Part shown: piece after piece, positions 15,740 to 23,139 of the stretch | Numbering within the stretch: the stretch's first letter is position 1 | Layout of the letters: each line of letters begins with the position of its first letter | Assembly: GCA_903844825.1 (NCBI GenBank) | Contig: CAIMVC010000043.1 | Coordinates: 1-47,481 of the forward strand | Source of the DNA: an uncultured Burkholderiales bacterium | Lineage (GTDB): Bacteria > Pseudomonadota > Gammaproteobacteria > Burkholderiales > Burkholderiaceae_C | Direction of reading: 5' to 3' | DNA: 47,481 nucleotides | Position numbers and translations under genes: made by a program | The notes under the pieces: model-generated | Databases searched by the model: none | What the model saw: only the letters and a program-made list of their open reading frames with translations | Told to the model about the DNA's origin: nothing

Positions 15740-17433
15740 GCCTCTTTAAAAAGCATGAGGCCTTGCTCGACCGAGCGCGCACGGCCTGCCGCGAGCGCCA
15801 CTGCTGGAGCCCGTTCCCGGACATGCCCGGCAAGTACCCCAATGCCGAAGCCGCACAGGCCGCCGGGCTGCGCGCCTTTGAATCGCACCTGCCCGCGGCC
15901 GGTCAGCGCAGCCGTTTTGCCCTGGAGCAACCTGGCACTGTGGGCGTGCTGGGGGAGGAAATATCGCCCTACACCCAGCAAGCACTGAACATCGACTACC
16001 CGCAGGCCGACGTCGATGTGCTGTTCGAGGCGGCCAGCGTCGCCATGTCAGGCTGGGCGCAGGCCAGCATCGACACCCGTCTGGGCGTGCTCATGGAAGT
16101 GCTTGACGCGATCTACCGTGAGCATCTTTTTGAAGTCGCCCACGCCGTCATGCACACTGCCGGGCAAAGCTACAACATGGCCTATGCCGGTTCGGGCGTG
16201 AATGCGCTGGACCGCGGCATCGAGGCGTTGGTCTATGCCGAGCAGGCCATGCGCAGCGTCACGACCCAGGCCCACTGGCAGCGCCCCTTTGGCAAGGAGC
16301 TGATCTCGCTGGACAAGACCTATCGCCTGGTGCCACGCGGCACCGCCGTGTGCTTTACCTGCGCAAGTTTTCCGACCTGGAACGCCTGGCCCTCGATGAT
16401 GGCCAGCCTGGCCACCGGCAACGCTGTCATCGTCAAGCCGCATCCGGCCACGGTGCTGCCCATGGCCATCAGCGTGCGGGTGTTCAGGCAGGTCCTGCAA
16501 GCCGCGGGCTTCGACCCCAACCTGGTCACACTGGCGCTGGACAGCAGCGCCGAGCCCATCGGCAAGCTGCTGGTGACGCACCCGCGCACCGCCATCGTCG
16601 ACTTCACGGGCAGTGTGCAGTTTGGTCAATGGGTCGAGCGCAACGCCTACCCGGCGCTGTGTTTTACCGAAACCGCCGGCTGCAATACCGTGGTGCTGGA
16701 ATCTTCCGATGACCTGGACGCCGCCCTGCGCAGCCTGGCCACCACCTTGTGCATGTTCAGCGCCCAGATGTGCACCAGCCCGCAAAATATTTACGTGCCC
16801 CGCCAGGGCGTGCGCACGCCGGCCGGGCTGGTGTCATTTGACGAGGTCGCCAGGCGCCTGGCGAATGCAGTCGAGGCCCTGACGGCCGACCCCAAGAAGG
16901 CGGCCATGATCTTGGCGACCATTCAGTCCGCGCAGACCCTGGCGCTGCTGGACCGCCTGAGCGCTGACGGGCAAGCCCGCGGCGCCGTGTTGCTGGCGCC
17001 CAAAAGCTACCCGCACCCCGAGTTCCCGCAGGCCCGCACCAGCACCCCTTTGATGCTCAAACTGAGCACGGCAGAGCGCGCCTGGTACGCCGGTGAAAAA
17101 TTCGGCCCGATCAGTTTTGTGATTGCCTGTGACAGCGCGGACGACGCGCTGGCACAGGCCAGCGCCGACGTCAGGGAGTTTGGCGGTCTGACGGCTTTTT
17201 TGTATTCGGACGACGAAGACTTTATTGCCCGGGCCGAAACGGCTTACGCTCGCGCCGGCGCACAGTTGACGATCAACCTCACCGGGCCGATGCCATTGAA
17301 TTTTGCAGCCGCCTACAGCGACTACCACGTCACCGGGCTCAACGGCGCCGGCAACGCCAGCCTGACCAACCTGGCTTTTGTGGCCAGTCGGTTTTGCATC
17401 ACGCAGTCGCGCCGGCCGCGCCCAGTGGGCTGA
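15736..17433 (+). CDS. paaN: PaaN-type aldehyde dehydrogenase
   Basis: A 565-residue aldehyde dehydrogenase superfamily protein matching the PaaN family (the roughly 550-residue PaaN_2 type, not the PaaZ fusion). It has a divergent N-terminal helical part (SPFPDMPGKYPNAEAAQAAG), cofactor motif TGNAVIVKPHPATVLPMAI, catalytic Glu312 in CFTETAGCN and nucleophile Cys346 in FSAQMCTSPQN. In phenylacetate clusters PaaN is assigned to oxidation after ring opening, but no paaABCDE, paaG or paaK lies here. It is translationally coupled to the lipocalin-like gene and followed by a C=C-cleaving oxygenase, so I infer it oxidises the aldehyde made by that oxygenase. Whether the product is a free acid or an acyl-CoA is unknown. 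Confidence 0.88.
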   Translation: MSLFKKHEALLDRARTACRERHCWSPFPDMPGKYPNAEAAQAAGLRAFESHLPAAGQRSRFALEQPGTVGVLGEEISPYTQQALNIDYPQADVDVLFEAASVAMSGWAQASIDTRLGVLMEVLDAIYREHLFEVAHAVMHTAGQSYNMAYAGSGVNALDRGIEALVYAEQAMRSVTTQAHWQRPFGKELISLDKTYRLVPRGTAVCFTCASFPTWNAWPSMMASLATGNAVIVKPHPATVLPMAISVRVFRQVLQAAGFDPNLVTLALDSSAEPIGKLLVTHPRTAIVDFTGSVQFGQWVERNAYPALCFTETAGCNTVVLESSDDLDAALRSLATTLCMFSAQMCTSPQNIYVPRQGVRTPAGLVSFDEVARRLANAVEALTADPKKAAMILATIQSAQTLALLDRLSADGQARGAVLLAPKSYPHPEFPQARTSTPLMLKLSTAERAWYAGEKFGPISFVIACDSADDALAQASADVREFGGLTAFLYSDDEDFIARAETAYARAGAQLTINLTGPMPLNFAAAYSDYHVTGLNGAGNASLTNLAFVASRFCITQSRRPRPVG

Positions 17434-17498
17434 TCCCGGAGCGCATGGGCCTTGCTTGAATCTCTTTGACCTTCACTTGACCAACTCAGGAGTACGCC

Positions 17499-18944
17499 AT
17501 GGGCATCAACGAAATCAAGGTATTGACGGGCGGCTTTGCCCCCGTGCAGCACGAAATGACCATCGACCTGACCGACGTCGAGGGCGAAATTCCAAAGGAC
17601 CTGACCGGCATGTACGTGCGCAACGGCCCGAACCGCCGCTTTGAAGCCGGTGGCCGCTACCACTGGTTTGACGGTGATGGCATGCTGCACGCCGTGCGCT
17701 TCGAGGGCGGTCGCGCCCAATATCAAAACCGATGGGTCATGACCGCCGGTCTGCAAGAAGAGCTGGCCGCCGGCCAGGCCCTGTGGCAAGGCATCAAGGA
17801 TCCCCCACGCAAGGACCGGCCCGATGCGCCCCTGAAAAACACCTCCAACACCGACGTGAAGTTCTACGCCGGACACCTGGTGTCCATGTGGTACCTCGGC
17901 GGCGCGGTGTACCAGGTGCGTCCTGGCGATTTGTCGACCGTCGGAAAGCTCGAGTTTGACCCGCGCATGCAAGGCCTGCCCGTGTCGGCGCACTCCAAGG
18001 TCGATGAGCGCACTGGCGAGTTCTTGTTCTTCGCCTATGGCAAGCAGAGCCCTTACATGCACTACGGCGTGATGGACAAGGCCGGCGCACTCAAGACCTT
18101 CATGCCCGTGCAACTGCCGGGCCCGCGGCTGCCCCACGACATGGCGATCACGCCCAACTACAGCATCGTGCACGACTTGCCGCTGTTTTATGACATGGAC
18201 GCTTTTGCCGCCGGCCGCCACAAGCTCAAGTTCTATCACGAGACACCCTCGCGCTTTGGCGTGATTCCCCGTCACGGCACGCCCGAGCAGATCCGCTGGT
18301 TCGAAGCCAGCCCGACCTACATGTACCACGTCTCCAACGCCTGGGAAGAAGACGACGGCCAGGGCGGTACCGAGATCGTCATGACCGGCACCCCCTTCAG
18401 GCTGCCACGCGACTGGCGCGGCCAGGTCGATGTCGAGCGTTTCCCCAAGATGCTGGCCAACCTCGAAAATGACTTCATGTTCTACGAGTGGCGCTTTAAC
18501 TTGCGCACCGGACAGACCCGAGAGCGGGTGATCGACGACATCATCAACCAAGAGTTTCCGGTCATCAACTCGTGGCAACAGGGCTACAAGACCCGCTATT
18601 CGTGGAACCTCCTGATGGGCCGCAGCGAACGTCCGGAAGAGCCCCGCTTTTGCGGCTTCGCCCGCTACGACCTGCAGCGCAACAGCTGCACGACCTACCA
18701 TGAAGGCGTCGACAAATGGTTCAGCGAAGCCCCATTCGCGCCGCGTGACAACTGGCAGGAAGAAGACGACGGCTACCTGGTCGGCTTCATGTGGGACGAC
18801 CAGCAAAAAGCCTCGTTCGTCACCATCTTCGACGCCAAGGACATCAGCCGGGGGCCGGTGGCACGCATCCGCATGCCCCAGCGCGTGCCCAACGGCTTTC
18901 ATGCCACCTGGGTCAGCGGCGAGCGTCTGGCGCGCGGCTACTAA
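17499..18944 (+). CDS. Carotenoid-oxygenase family (lignostilbene-dioxygenase-like) enzyme
   Basis: A 481-residue protein of the RPE65/carotenoid cleavage oxygenase family. All four iron-ligand histidines are in place: His165 (PVSAHSKVDE), His213 (GPRLPHDMAIT), His277 (YMYHVSNAWEE) and His468 (NGFHATWVSG). The family opening IPKDLTGMYVRNGPN and RYHWFDGDGMLH is clear. Length and spacing resemble bacterial lignostilbene or isoeugenol-cleaving members rather than plant carotenoid enzymes. Where phenol-recognising stilbene enzymes carry a Lys after the GxL segment, this protein appears to have Trp131 in GHLVSMWYLGG. It likely cleaves a C=C bond with O2 to give two carbonyls. It starts 65 bases after paaN with AGGAGTACGCC before the ATG. 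Confidence 0.92.
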   Translation: MGINEIKVLTGGFAPVQHEMTIDLTDVEGEIPKDLTGMYVRNGPNRRFEAGGRYHWFDGDGMLHAVRFEGGRAQYQNRWVMTAGLQEELAAGQALWQGIKDPPRKDRPDAPLKNTSNTDVKFYAGHLVSMWYLGGAVYQVRPGDLSTVGKLEFDPRMQGLPVSAHSKVDERTGEFLFFAYGKQSPYMHYGVMDKAGALKTFMPVQLPGPRLPHDMAITPNYSIVHDLPLFYDMDAFAAGRHKLKFYHETPSRFGVIPRHGTPEQIRWFEASPTYMYHVSNAWEEDDGQGGTEIVMTGTPFRLPRDWRGQVDVERFPKMLANLENDFMFYEWRFNLRTGQTRERVIDDIINQEFPVINSWQQGYKTRYSWNLLMGRSERPEEPRFCGFARYDLQRNSCTTYHEGVDKWFSEAPFAPRDNWQEEDDGYLVGFMWDDQQKASFVTIFDAKDISRGPVARIRMPQRVPNGFHATWVSGERLARGY

Positions 18945-19058
18945 AGTAGGACGCAAGCCAGGCATGGCCCTCTTGACCCACGCATCCAGGCAAAACACAA
19001 GCCGTGGCTGCAGCACCCTGACAGGCCTCGGTTCTGACCAGCGCTCGGGTGGCAAGGC

Positions 19059-20051
19059 ATGACCGACGGCGCCGTCCCCGTGCCGAGCTGGCTGCTGCCC
19101 TGGCTGGCCGTCTGGCTGGGCCTGGCCGTGGTCTGGCTGGCAGCCTTGCCACGCCAGACAAGCCGTACCATCGACCGCGCCTACCCACTGCTGCCGCTGC
19201 TGGTGGGCGGCGCCTGCCTGGCCTTTGGCCCGGCCTGGCCGCCCACCTGGCTGGCGCTGGTCTTGAACTGGCTGCAGCTGGGCTGGTGGTTGTGGCTGAT
19301 GCTCACGGCGACCTGGCTCGTGAGCCTGCTCAAGCGCGACAGCAGCATCATGGACATCGCTTACGGCTTTTTGATGCTGGGCGCGCCCTGGTGGTTGTGG
19401 CACCAGCTCGGGCAAGATGCCTCGGCCCGCAGCTGGCTGGTGCTGGCGCTCGCCACGCTCGGCTTTGGCCGCTACGGCCTGTACATCTGCTGGCGTAATT
19501 TGCCGCATGGGGAAGACCCGCGCTATGCGCGCTGGCGCGCCCGCTTCGGCGGCCGCTGGGCCTGGTGGAGTTACTTTCAGGTTTTTTTATTGCAGGGTGT
19601 GGTGCTCTGGCTCTGGGCTGTGCCGATGGTGCTGACGCTGCTGGCGCCGGGTGCGTTGGGCGGCTTGCACATCGCCGCCACGGCGGTCTGGCTGGTCGGC
19701 CTGGTCTTTGAAGCCGGTGGCGACTGGCAGCTCACGCGCTTTAAAAAGCAGCGCCATAGCCGCGACCAGTTGCTCGAGACCGGCCTGTGGGCCTGGAGCC
19801 GGCACCCGAATTACTTTGGCCAGACCTGCATGTGGTGGGGCTATGGCCTGCTGGCCCTGGCCCATCCGCTGGGCTGGCTGGCCCTGGCACCTATGGCCTA
19901 TGTCACCTGGTTCATGAACCGTGGTTCGGCCACTTCCCTGATGGAGCGCCACATGCTGAAAACCAAACCGGGCTACGCCGACTACTGCGCCCGCGTGCCG
20001 GCCTTCTTTCCCAAGCCACCCGCACTGCAGCGCAAGGCAGACAAGTCATGA
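19059..20051 (+). CDS. DUF1295 membrane protein (steroid 5-alpha-reductase-like fold)
   Basis: A 330-residue integral membrane protein with about eight to nine hydrophobic segments. The C-terminal half carries the DUF1295 / 3-oxo-5-alpha-steroid 4-dehydrogenase signature: WQLTRFKKQRHSRDQLLETG, LWAWSRHPNYFGQ, WWGYGLLAL and a final GYADYCARVPAFFP. Characterised relatives with this fold are NADPH-dependent reductases or isoprenylcysteine methyltransferases acting on lipophilic substrates in the membrane. It lies between the carotenoid oxygenase and the thiolase, 114 bases after the former and overlapping the latter (ATGA). A reductase for a hydrophobic unsaturated intermediate is plausible; this is inference. 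Confidence 0.88.
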   Translation: MTDGAVPVPSWLLPWLAVWLGLAVVWLAALPRQTSRTIDRAYPLLPLLVGGACLAFGPAWPPTWLALVLNWLQLGWWLWLMLTATWLVSLLKRDSSIMDIAYGFLMLGAPWWLWHQLGQDASARSWLVLALATLGFGRYGLYICWRNLPHGEDPRYARWRARFGGRWAWWSYFQVFLLQGVVLWLWAVPMVLTLLAPGALGGLHIAATAVWLVGLVFEAGGDWQLTRFKKQRHSRDQLLETGLWAWSRHPNYFGQTCMWWGYGLLALAHPLGWLALAPMAYVTWFMNRGSATSLMERHMLKTKPGYADYCARVPAFFPKPPALQRKADKS

Positions 20052-21250
20052 GCCAGGCCCTCATCATTGACGCGATTCGAAGCCCACGCGGCCGGGGCAG
20101 CGACAAAGGCAGCCTGCGCCCGATCAAGCCGGTGGACCTGCTGGCCGGGCAACTGCGTGCCCTGGCTTCGCGCACCGGGCTGGACACCAGCGCGGTCGAG
20201 GACGCGATCATCGGCTGCGTTTCACAAACCGGCGAGCAAGGCAGCAACATCGCCAAGCTCGCCACCATTCGCGCCGGCTGGAGCGACGCGGTGTCGGGCC
20301 TGAGCATCAACCGCTACTGCGCCTCAGGCCTGAGCGCGGTGCAACTGGCTGCTCAGCTGGCCGTGTCTGTGGACGGTCTGGCGGTGGGCGGCGGCGTGGA
20401 GATGATGTCGCGCGTGCCCATGGCCGCCGACCAGGGCCCGCTGACGCACGACCTTGAGCTGCAGCGCGCCACCGCCCTGGTGCCGATAGGCCTGGCCGCC
20501 GATGCGGTTGCCACGCTTGAGGGCTTTAGCCGCGCCCAATGCGACGACTACGCGCTGGCCTCGCAGCAACGCGCAGCCCTGGCGCGCAGCAGCGGCTACT
20601 TTTGTTCGGTCGCCCCCGTCACCGACAGCACTGGTGTGACCCTGCTGGCTGAAGACGAAACGCCCAGGCCACAGACCACGGCCGACTCGCTGGCCCAATT
20701 GCAAAGCGCCTTCGCGGCCATGGGCGAAAAGCAGGGCTGGAACGCCCTGCTCTGCCAGCGCTACGGCCTGAGCGCCATGCACCATGTGCAGCACGCCGGC
20801 AATTCACCGGCCATGGCGGATGGTGCCGCAGCGGTGCTGGTGGCCAGCGAGCGTGCTGCCCGGCACCATGGCTTGAAGGCCAGGGCGCGCATTCTGGCCA
20901 CGGCCGACGCCTCGGTCGACCACACGATGGCGCTGACCGGCGCCGTTGACGCGACGCGCAAGGCGCTCAAGCGCGCCGGCCTGGGGGTGGCCGACATCGA
21001 CCTGTTCGAGGTCAATGAATCCTTTGCGGCACTGATGCTGCACTACATGCGCCATTTGAATGTCCGGCACGATCAGCTCAACGTCAATGGCGGCGCGATT
21101 GCGCTGGGTCACGCCATGGGCGCGACCGGCAGCATGCTCATCGGCATGGCGCTCGACGAGTTGGAGCGGCGCGAGCAGCGCCGCGCCGTGATCTCGATTT
21201 GCGGCGCCGCTGGCGTGGCCGCTGCCATGGTCATCGAAAGGCTGGTGTGA
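20048..21250 (+). CDS. Thiolase (acetyl-CoA acetyltransferase family)
   Basis: A 400-residue thiolase. It has the nucleophile Cys91 in NRYCASGLSAVQ, the NESFAAL loop (usually NEAFA), His355 in NGGAIALGHAMGATGS and Cys385 in SICGAAGVAAAM. The last block usually reads C-x-G-G-G, so the two alanines after CG are a departure around the oxyanion loop. The enzyme would cleave a 3-ketoacyl-CoA with CoA to release acetyl-CoA, the final step of beta-oxidation-like side-chain degradation. No hydratase or 3-hydroxyacyl-CoA dehydrogenase is present in the operon. The ATG overlaps the DUF1295 stop, and its own stop overlaps the HxlR start (GTGA). Confidence 0.92.
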   Translation: MSQALIIDAIRSPRGRGSDKGSLRPIKPVDLLAGQLRALASRTGLDTSAVEDAIIGCVSQTGEQGSNIAKLATIRAGWSDAVSGLSINRYCASGLSAVQLAAQLAVSVDGLAVGGGVEMMSRVPMAADQGPLTHDLELQRATALVPIGLAADAVATLEGFSRAQCDDYALASQQRAALARSSGYFCSVAPVTDSTGVTLLAEDETPRPQTTADSLAQLQSAFAAMGEKQGWNALLCQRYGLSAMHHVQHAGNSPAMADGAAAVLVASERAARHHGLKARARILATADASVDHTMALTGAVDATRKALKRAGLGVADIDLFEVNESFAALMLHYMRHLNVRHDQLNVNGGAIALGHAMGATGSMLIGMALDELERREQRRAVISICGAAGVAAAMVIERLV

Positions 21251-22245
21251 GCCCTTCCACAACCGATCTCGACTTGACGCGCGACGCACTCGCCACCAGC
21301 ACGCTCAGCCATGGCCTGAAGCTGCTGGGCGACCGCTGGACGGTGCAGGTGCTGCTGGGCACCTTCATGGGCATACGCCGTTTTGACGACTGGCAGGCGC
21401 AGCTCGGCATGTCCCGCCACACCCTGGCCGAACGGCTCAAGTCGCTGATGGCGCTGGGCCTGCTCAAACCGCGCCGATACCAGGACCGCCCTCCCCGCCA
21501 GGCCTACCACGCCACCGCCAAAGCCATGGCGCTGTACCCGCAGACCCTCATGATCTGGGCCTGGGAGCGGCGCTGGGGCAGCCGCGACGTCAGCCTGCCC
21601 AGGGCCTTGCGTCACCGCCCGTGCGGACAAGTGTTCGACCCGCAGCTCGCCTGCGCGGCTTGCGGCGACGATGTGACCATGAAAGACCTGAGTTTTAGCC
21701 TCAGGCCCAACTCGGCGCTGCCCGCCGAGACCGCTGGGCCGCTGCGCTCGCCGCGCTTGTCGGCCTCGGCCGCGCCGCGCATGGGACTGGGTTTACGGCT
21801 GGACCGCTGGAGCCTGCTGATCATCACCGCCGTGGTGCTGGGCTGCCGCTACTTCGACCAGCTCTCCCATGTGCTGGGCATTGGTCCGAGCGTGCTGGCC
21901 AAGCGGCTGGCCGGCATGGTGGAGTCGGACCTGCTGCGCTGCGAGGTCGACCGCAGCGACGCGCGCCGGCGGGTCTACCGGCTCACACCCGCCAGCCGGG
22001 GCCTCTTTGGCTACATCGTCTGCGTCTCGACCTGGGCCAGCGAGCACCATTTTCATCAGCGCAGTGCGATCGAGCCGCGTCATACCTGCGGCCATGCGTT
22101 TGTGCCACGCGTGGTCTGCAGCTGCTGCCGCCAGCCGCTACAAGCCTGGGACGTGCAGCCCGAGCTGACTGGCGCCGGCAAAACGCCTGCGGCCGATACA
22201 CCCTTGAACAAGGCATCAGACAGGAAGCAGGAGGCCTTGGCATGA
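21247..22245 (+). CDS. Tandem-duplicated HxlR-family regulator
   Basis: A 332-residue protein made of two HxlR-like units in one chain. Unit 1 (residues about 17-145): LSHGLKLLGDRWTVQVLLGT, a winged helix FDDWQAQLGMSRHTLAERLK, then a cysteine module HRPCGQVFDPQLACAACGDD. Unit 2 (about 185-318): LGLRLDRWSLLIITAVVLGC, YFDQLSHVLGIGPSVLAKRL, then HTCGHAFVPRVVCSCCRQPL. Each module has the pattern H-x2-C-G-x2-F-x-P-x4-C-x2-C, probably binding zinc. Ordinary HxlR proteins carry one unit and dimerise, so this looks like a covalent pseudo-dimer. It starts at GTG 21247 (GAAAGG upstream), coupled to the thiolase, and its stop overlaps livH. It probably controls its own operon. Confidence 0.85.
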   Translation: MSPSTTDLDLTRDALATSTLSHGLKLLGDRWTVQVLLGTFMGIRRFDDWQAQLGMSRHTLAERLKSLMALGLLKPRRYQDRPPRQAYHATAKAMALYPQTLMIWAWERRWGSRDVSLPRALRHRPCGQVFDPQLACAACGDDVTMKDLSFSLRPNSALPAETAGPLRSPRLSASAAPRMGLGLRLDRWSLLIITAVVLGCRYFDQLSHVLGIGPSVLAKRLAGMVESDLLRCEVDRSDARRRVYRLTPASRGLFGYIVCVSTWASEHHFHQRSAIEPRHTCGHAFVPRVVCSCCRQPLQAWDVQPELTGAGKTPAADTPLNKASDRKQEALA

Positions 22246-23126
22246 ACGCCGGCTTGCAAGTGTTTGTACAACTGAGCGTCAACGGCATCGCCGTGGGCGC
22301 TATTTACGCGCTGGTGGCCCTGGGCATTGTGCTGATCTACAAGGCCACAGAGGTCCTTAATTTTGCGCACGGCGACCTGCTGGTGGTCTCGGCTTTTTCG
22401 GCCTGGAGCCTGATCACGGTGGCCGGCCTGCCTTTTTGGGCCGCCATGCTGATCACGGTGGCCATCACCTCGCTGCTGGCCTTCGGACTCGACGCGCTGG
22501 TCATACGCCGCATTGCCGGGCAGCCGCAATTTGCCGGCGTGATGCTGACCATTGCCCTGGCCTTCATGCTGCGCGGCCTGGTCAGCATGGTCTTTGGTCC
22601 CGAGGCGCGCAACTACGCCACCCCTTGGAGCGGCCACAACACCACCATCGCCGGCATCGCCATTGGCAACCTGCAGCTCATGATCCTGGCCGTGGCGCTG
22701 GCGGTGACGGCGGCATTTTTTGTGTTTTTCCGCAGCACGCGCCTGGGCGTGGCCATGCAAGCGGCCTCGCAAAACCAGCTCGCGGCCTACCTCAACGGGA
22801 TTCGCGTCAAGCGTGTCAACTCCCTGGTCTGGGCGCTGGCGGGCGCAACGTCGGCCGTCGCTGGCGTGCTGCTGGCGCCGATCACCCTGGTGGACCTGAC
22901 GCTGTGGTTTGTCACCCTCAAGGCCCTGGCCGCGCTGGTGCTGGGCGGCTTTGGCAGCATTCCCGGGGCGATCCTGGGCGGCCTCTTGATTGGCTTGATC
23001 GAGCAGTACGCTGGCGTCTACATGCCCGATGGCTCCAAAGACATCATTGCCTACCTGGTCCTGATTGCCGTGCTCATCGTGCGGCCACGCGGCCTGTTGG
23101 GCGAAGCGCACGGCAAACGGGTCTGA
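22242..23126 (+). CDS. livH: Branched-chain-type ABC permease LivH
   Basis: A 294-residue inner-membrane permease of the LivH family with eight or so hydrophobic helices. It opens VQLSVNGIAVGAIYALVALG, followed by YKATEVLNFAHGDLLVV, the typical AAYLNGIRVKRVNSLVWALA cytoplasmic loop, and the C-terminal LVLGGFGSIPGAILGGLLIG. With LivM it forms the membrane channel of a Liv-type importer. The context of an oxygenase, ligase and thiolase suggests an aromatic or hydrophobic acid as substrate rather than leucine. Its ATG overlaps the stop of the HxlR gene. Confidence 0.93.
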   Translation: MNAGLQVFVQLSVNGIAVGAIYALVALGIVLIYKATEVLNFAHGDLLVVSAFSAWSLITVAGLPFWAAMLITVAITSLLAFGLDALVIRRIAGQPQFAGVMLTIALAFMLRGLVSMVFGPEARNYATPWSGHNTTIAGIAIGNLQLMILAVALAVTAAFFVFFRSTRLGVAMQAASQNQLAAYLNGIRVKRVNSLVWALAGATSAVAGVLLAPITLVDLTLWFVTLKALAALVLGGFGSIPGAILGGLLIGLIEQYAGVYMPDGSKDIIAYLVLIAVLIVRPRGLLGEAHGKRV

Positions 23127-23139
23127 AGAAAAGCAAACC

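Noticed and set aside
15736-17433. A phenylacetate (paa) degradation cluster
   Set aside because: Only the PaaN-type gene is present; none of the epoxidase, ligase PaaK, isomerase or PaaZ genes is in the window.
17322-19508. 728-codon minus-strand open frame antisense to the carotenoid oxygenase
   Set aside because: High GC coding DNA commonly leaves the opposite strand open. The plus-strand protein has all family motifs and the antisense translation has none.
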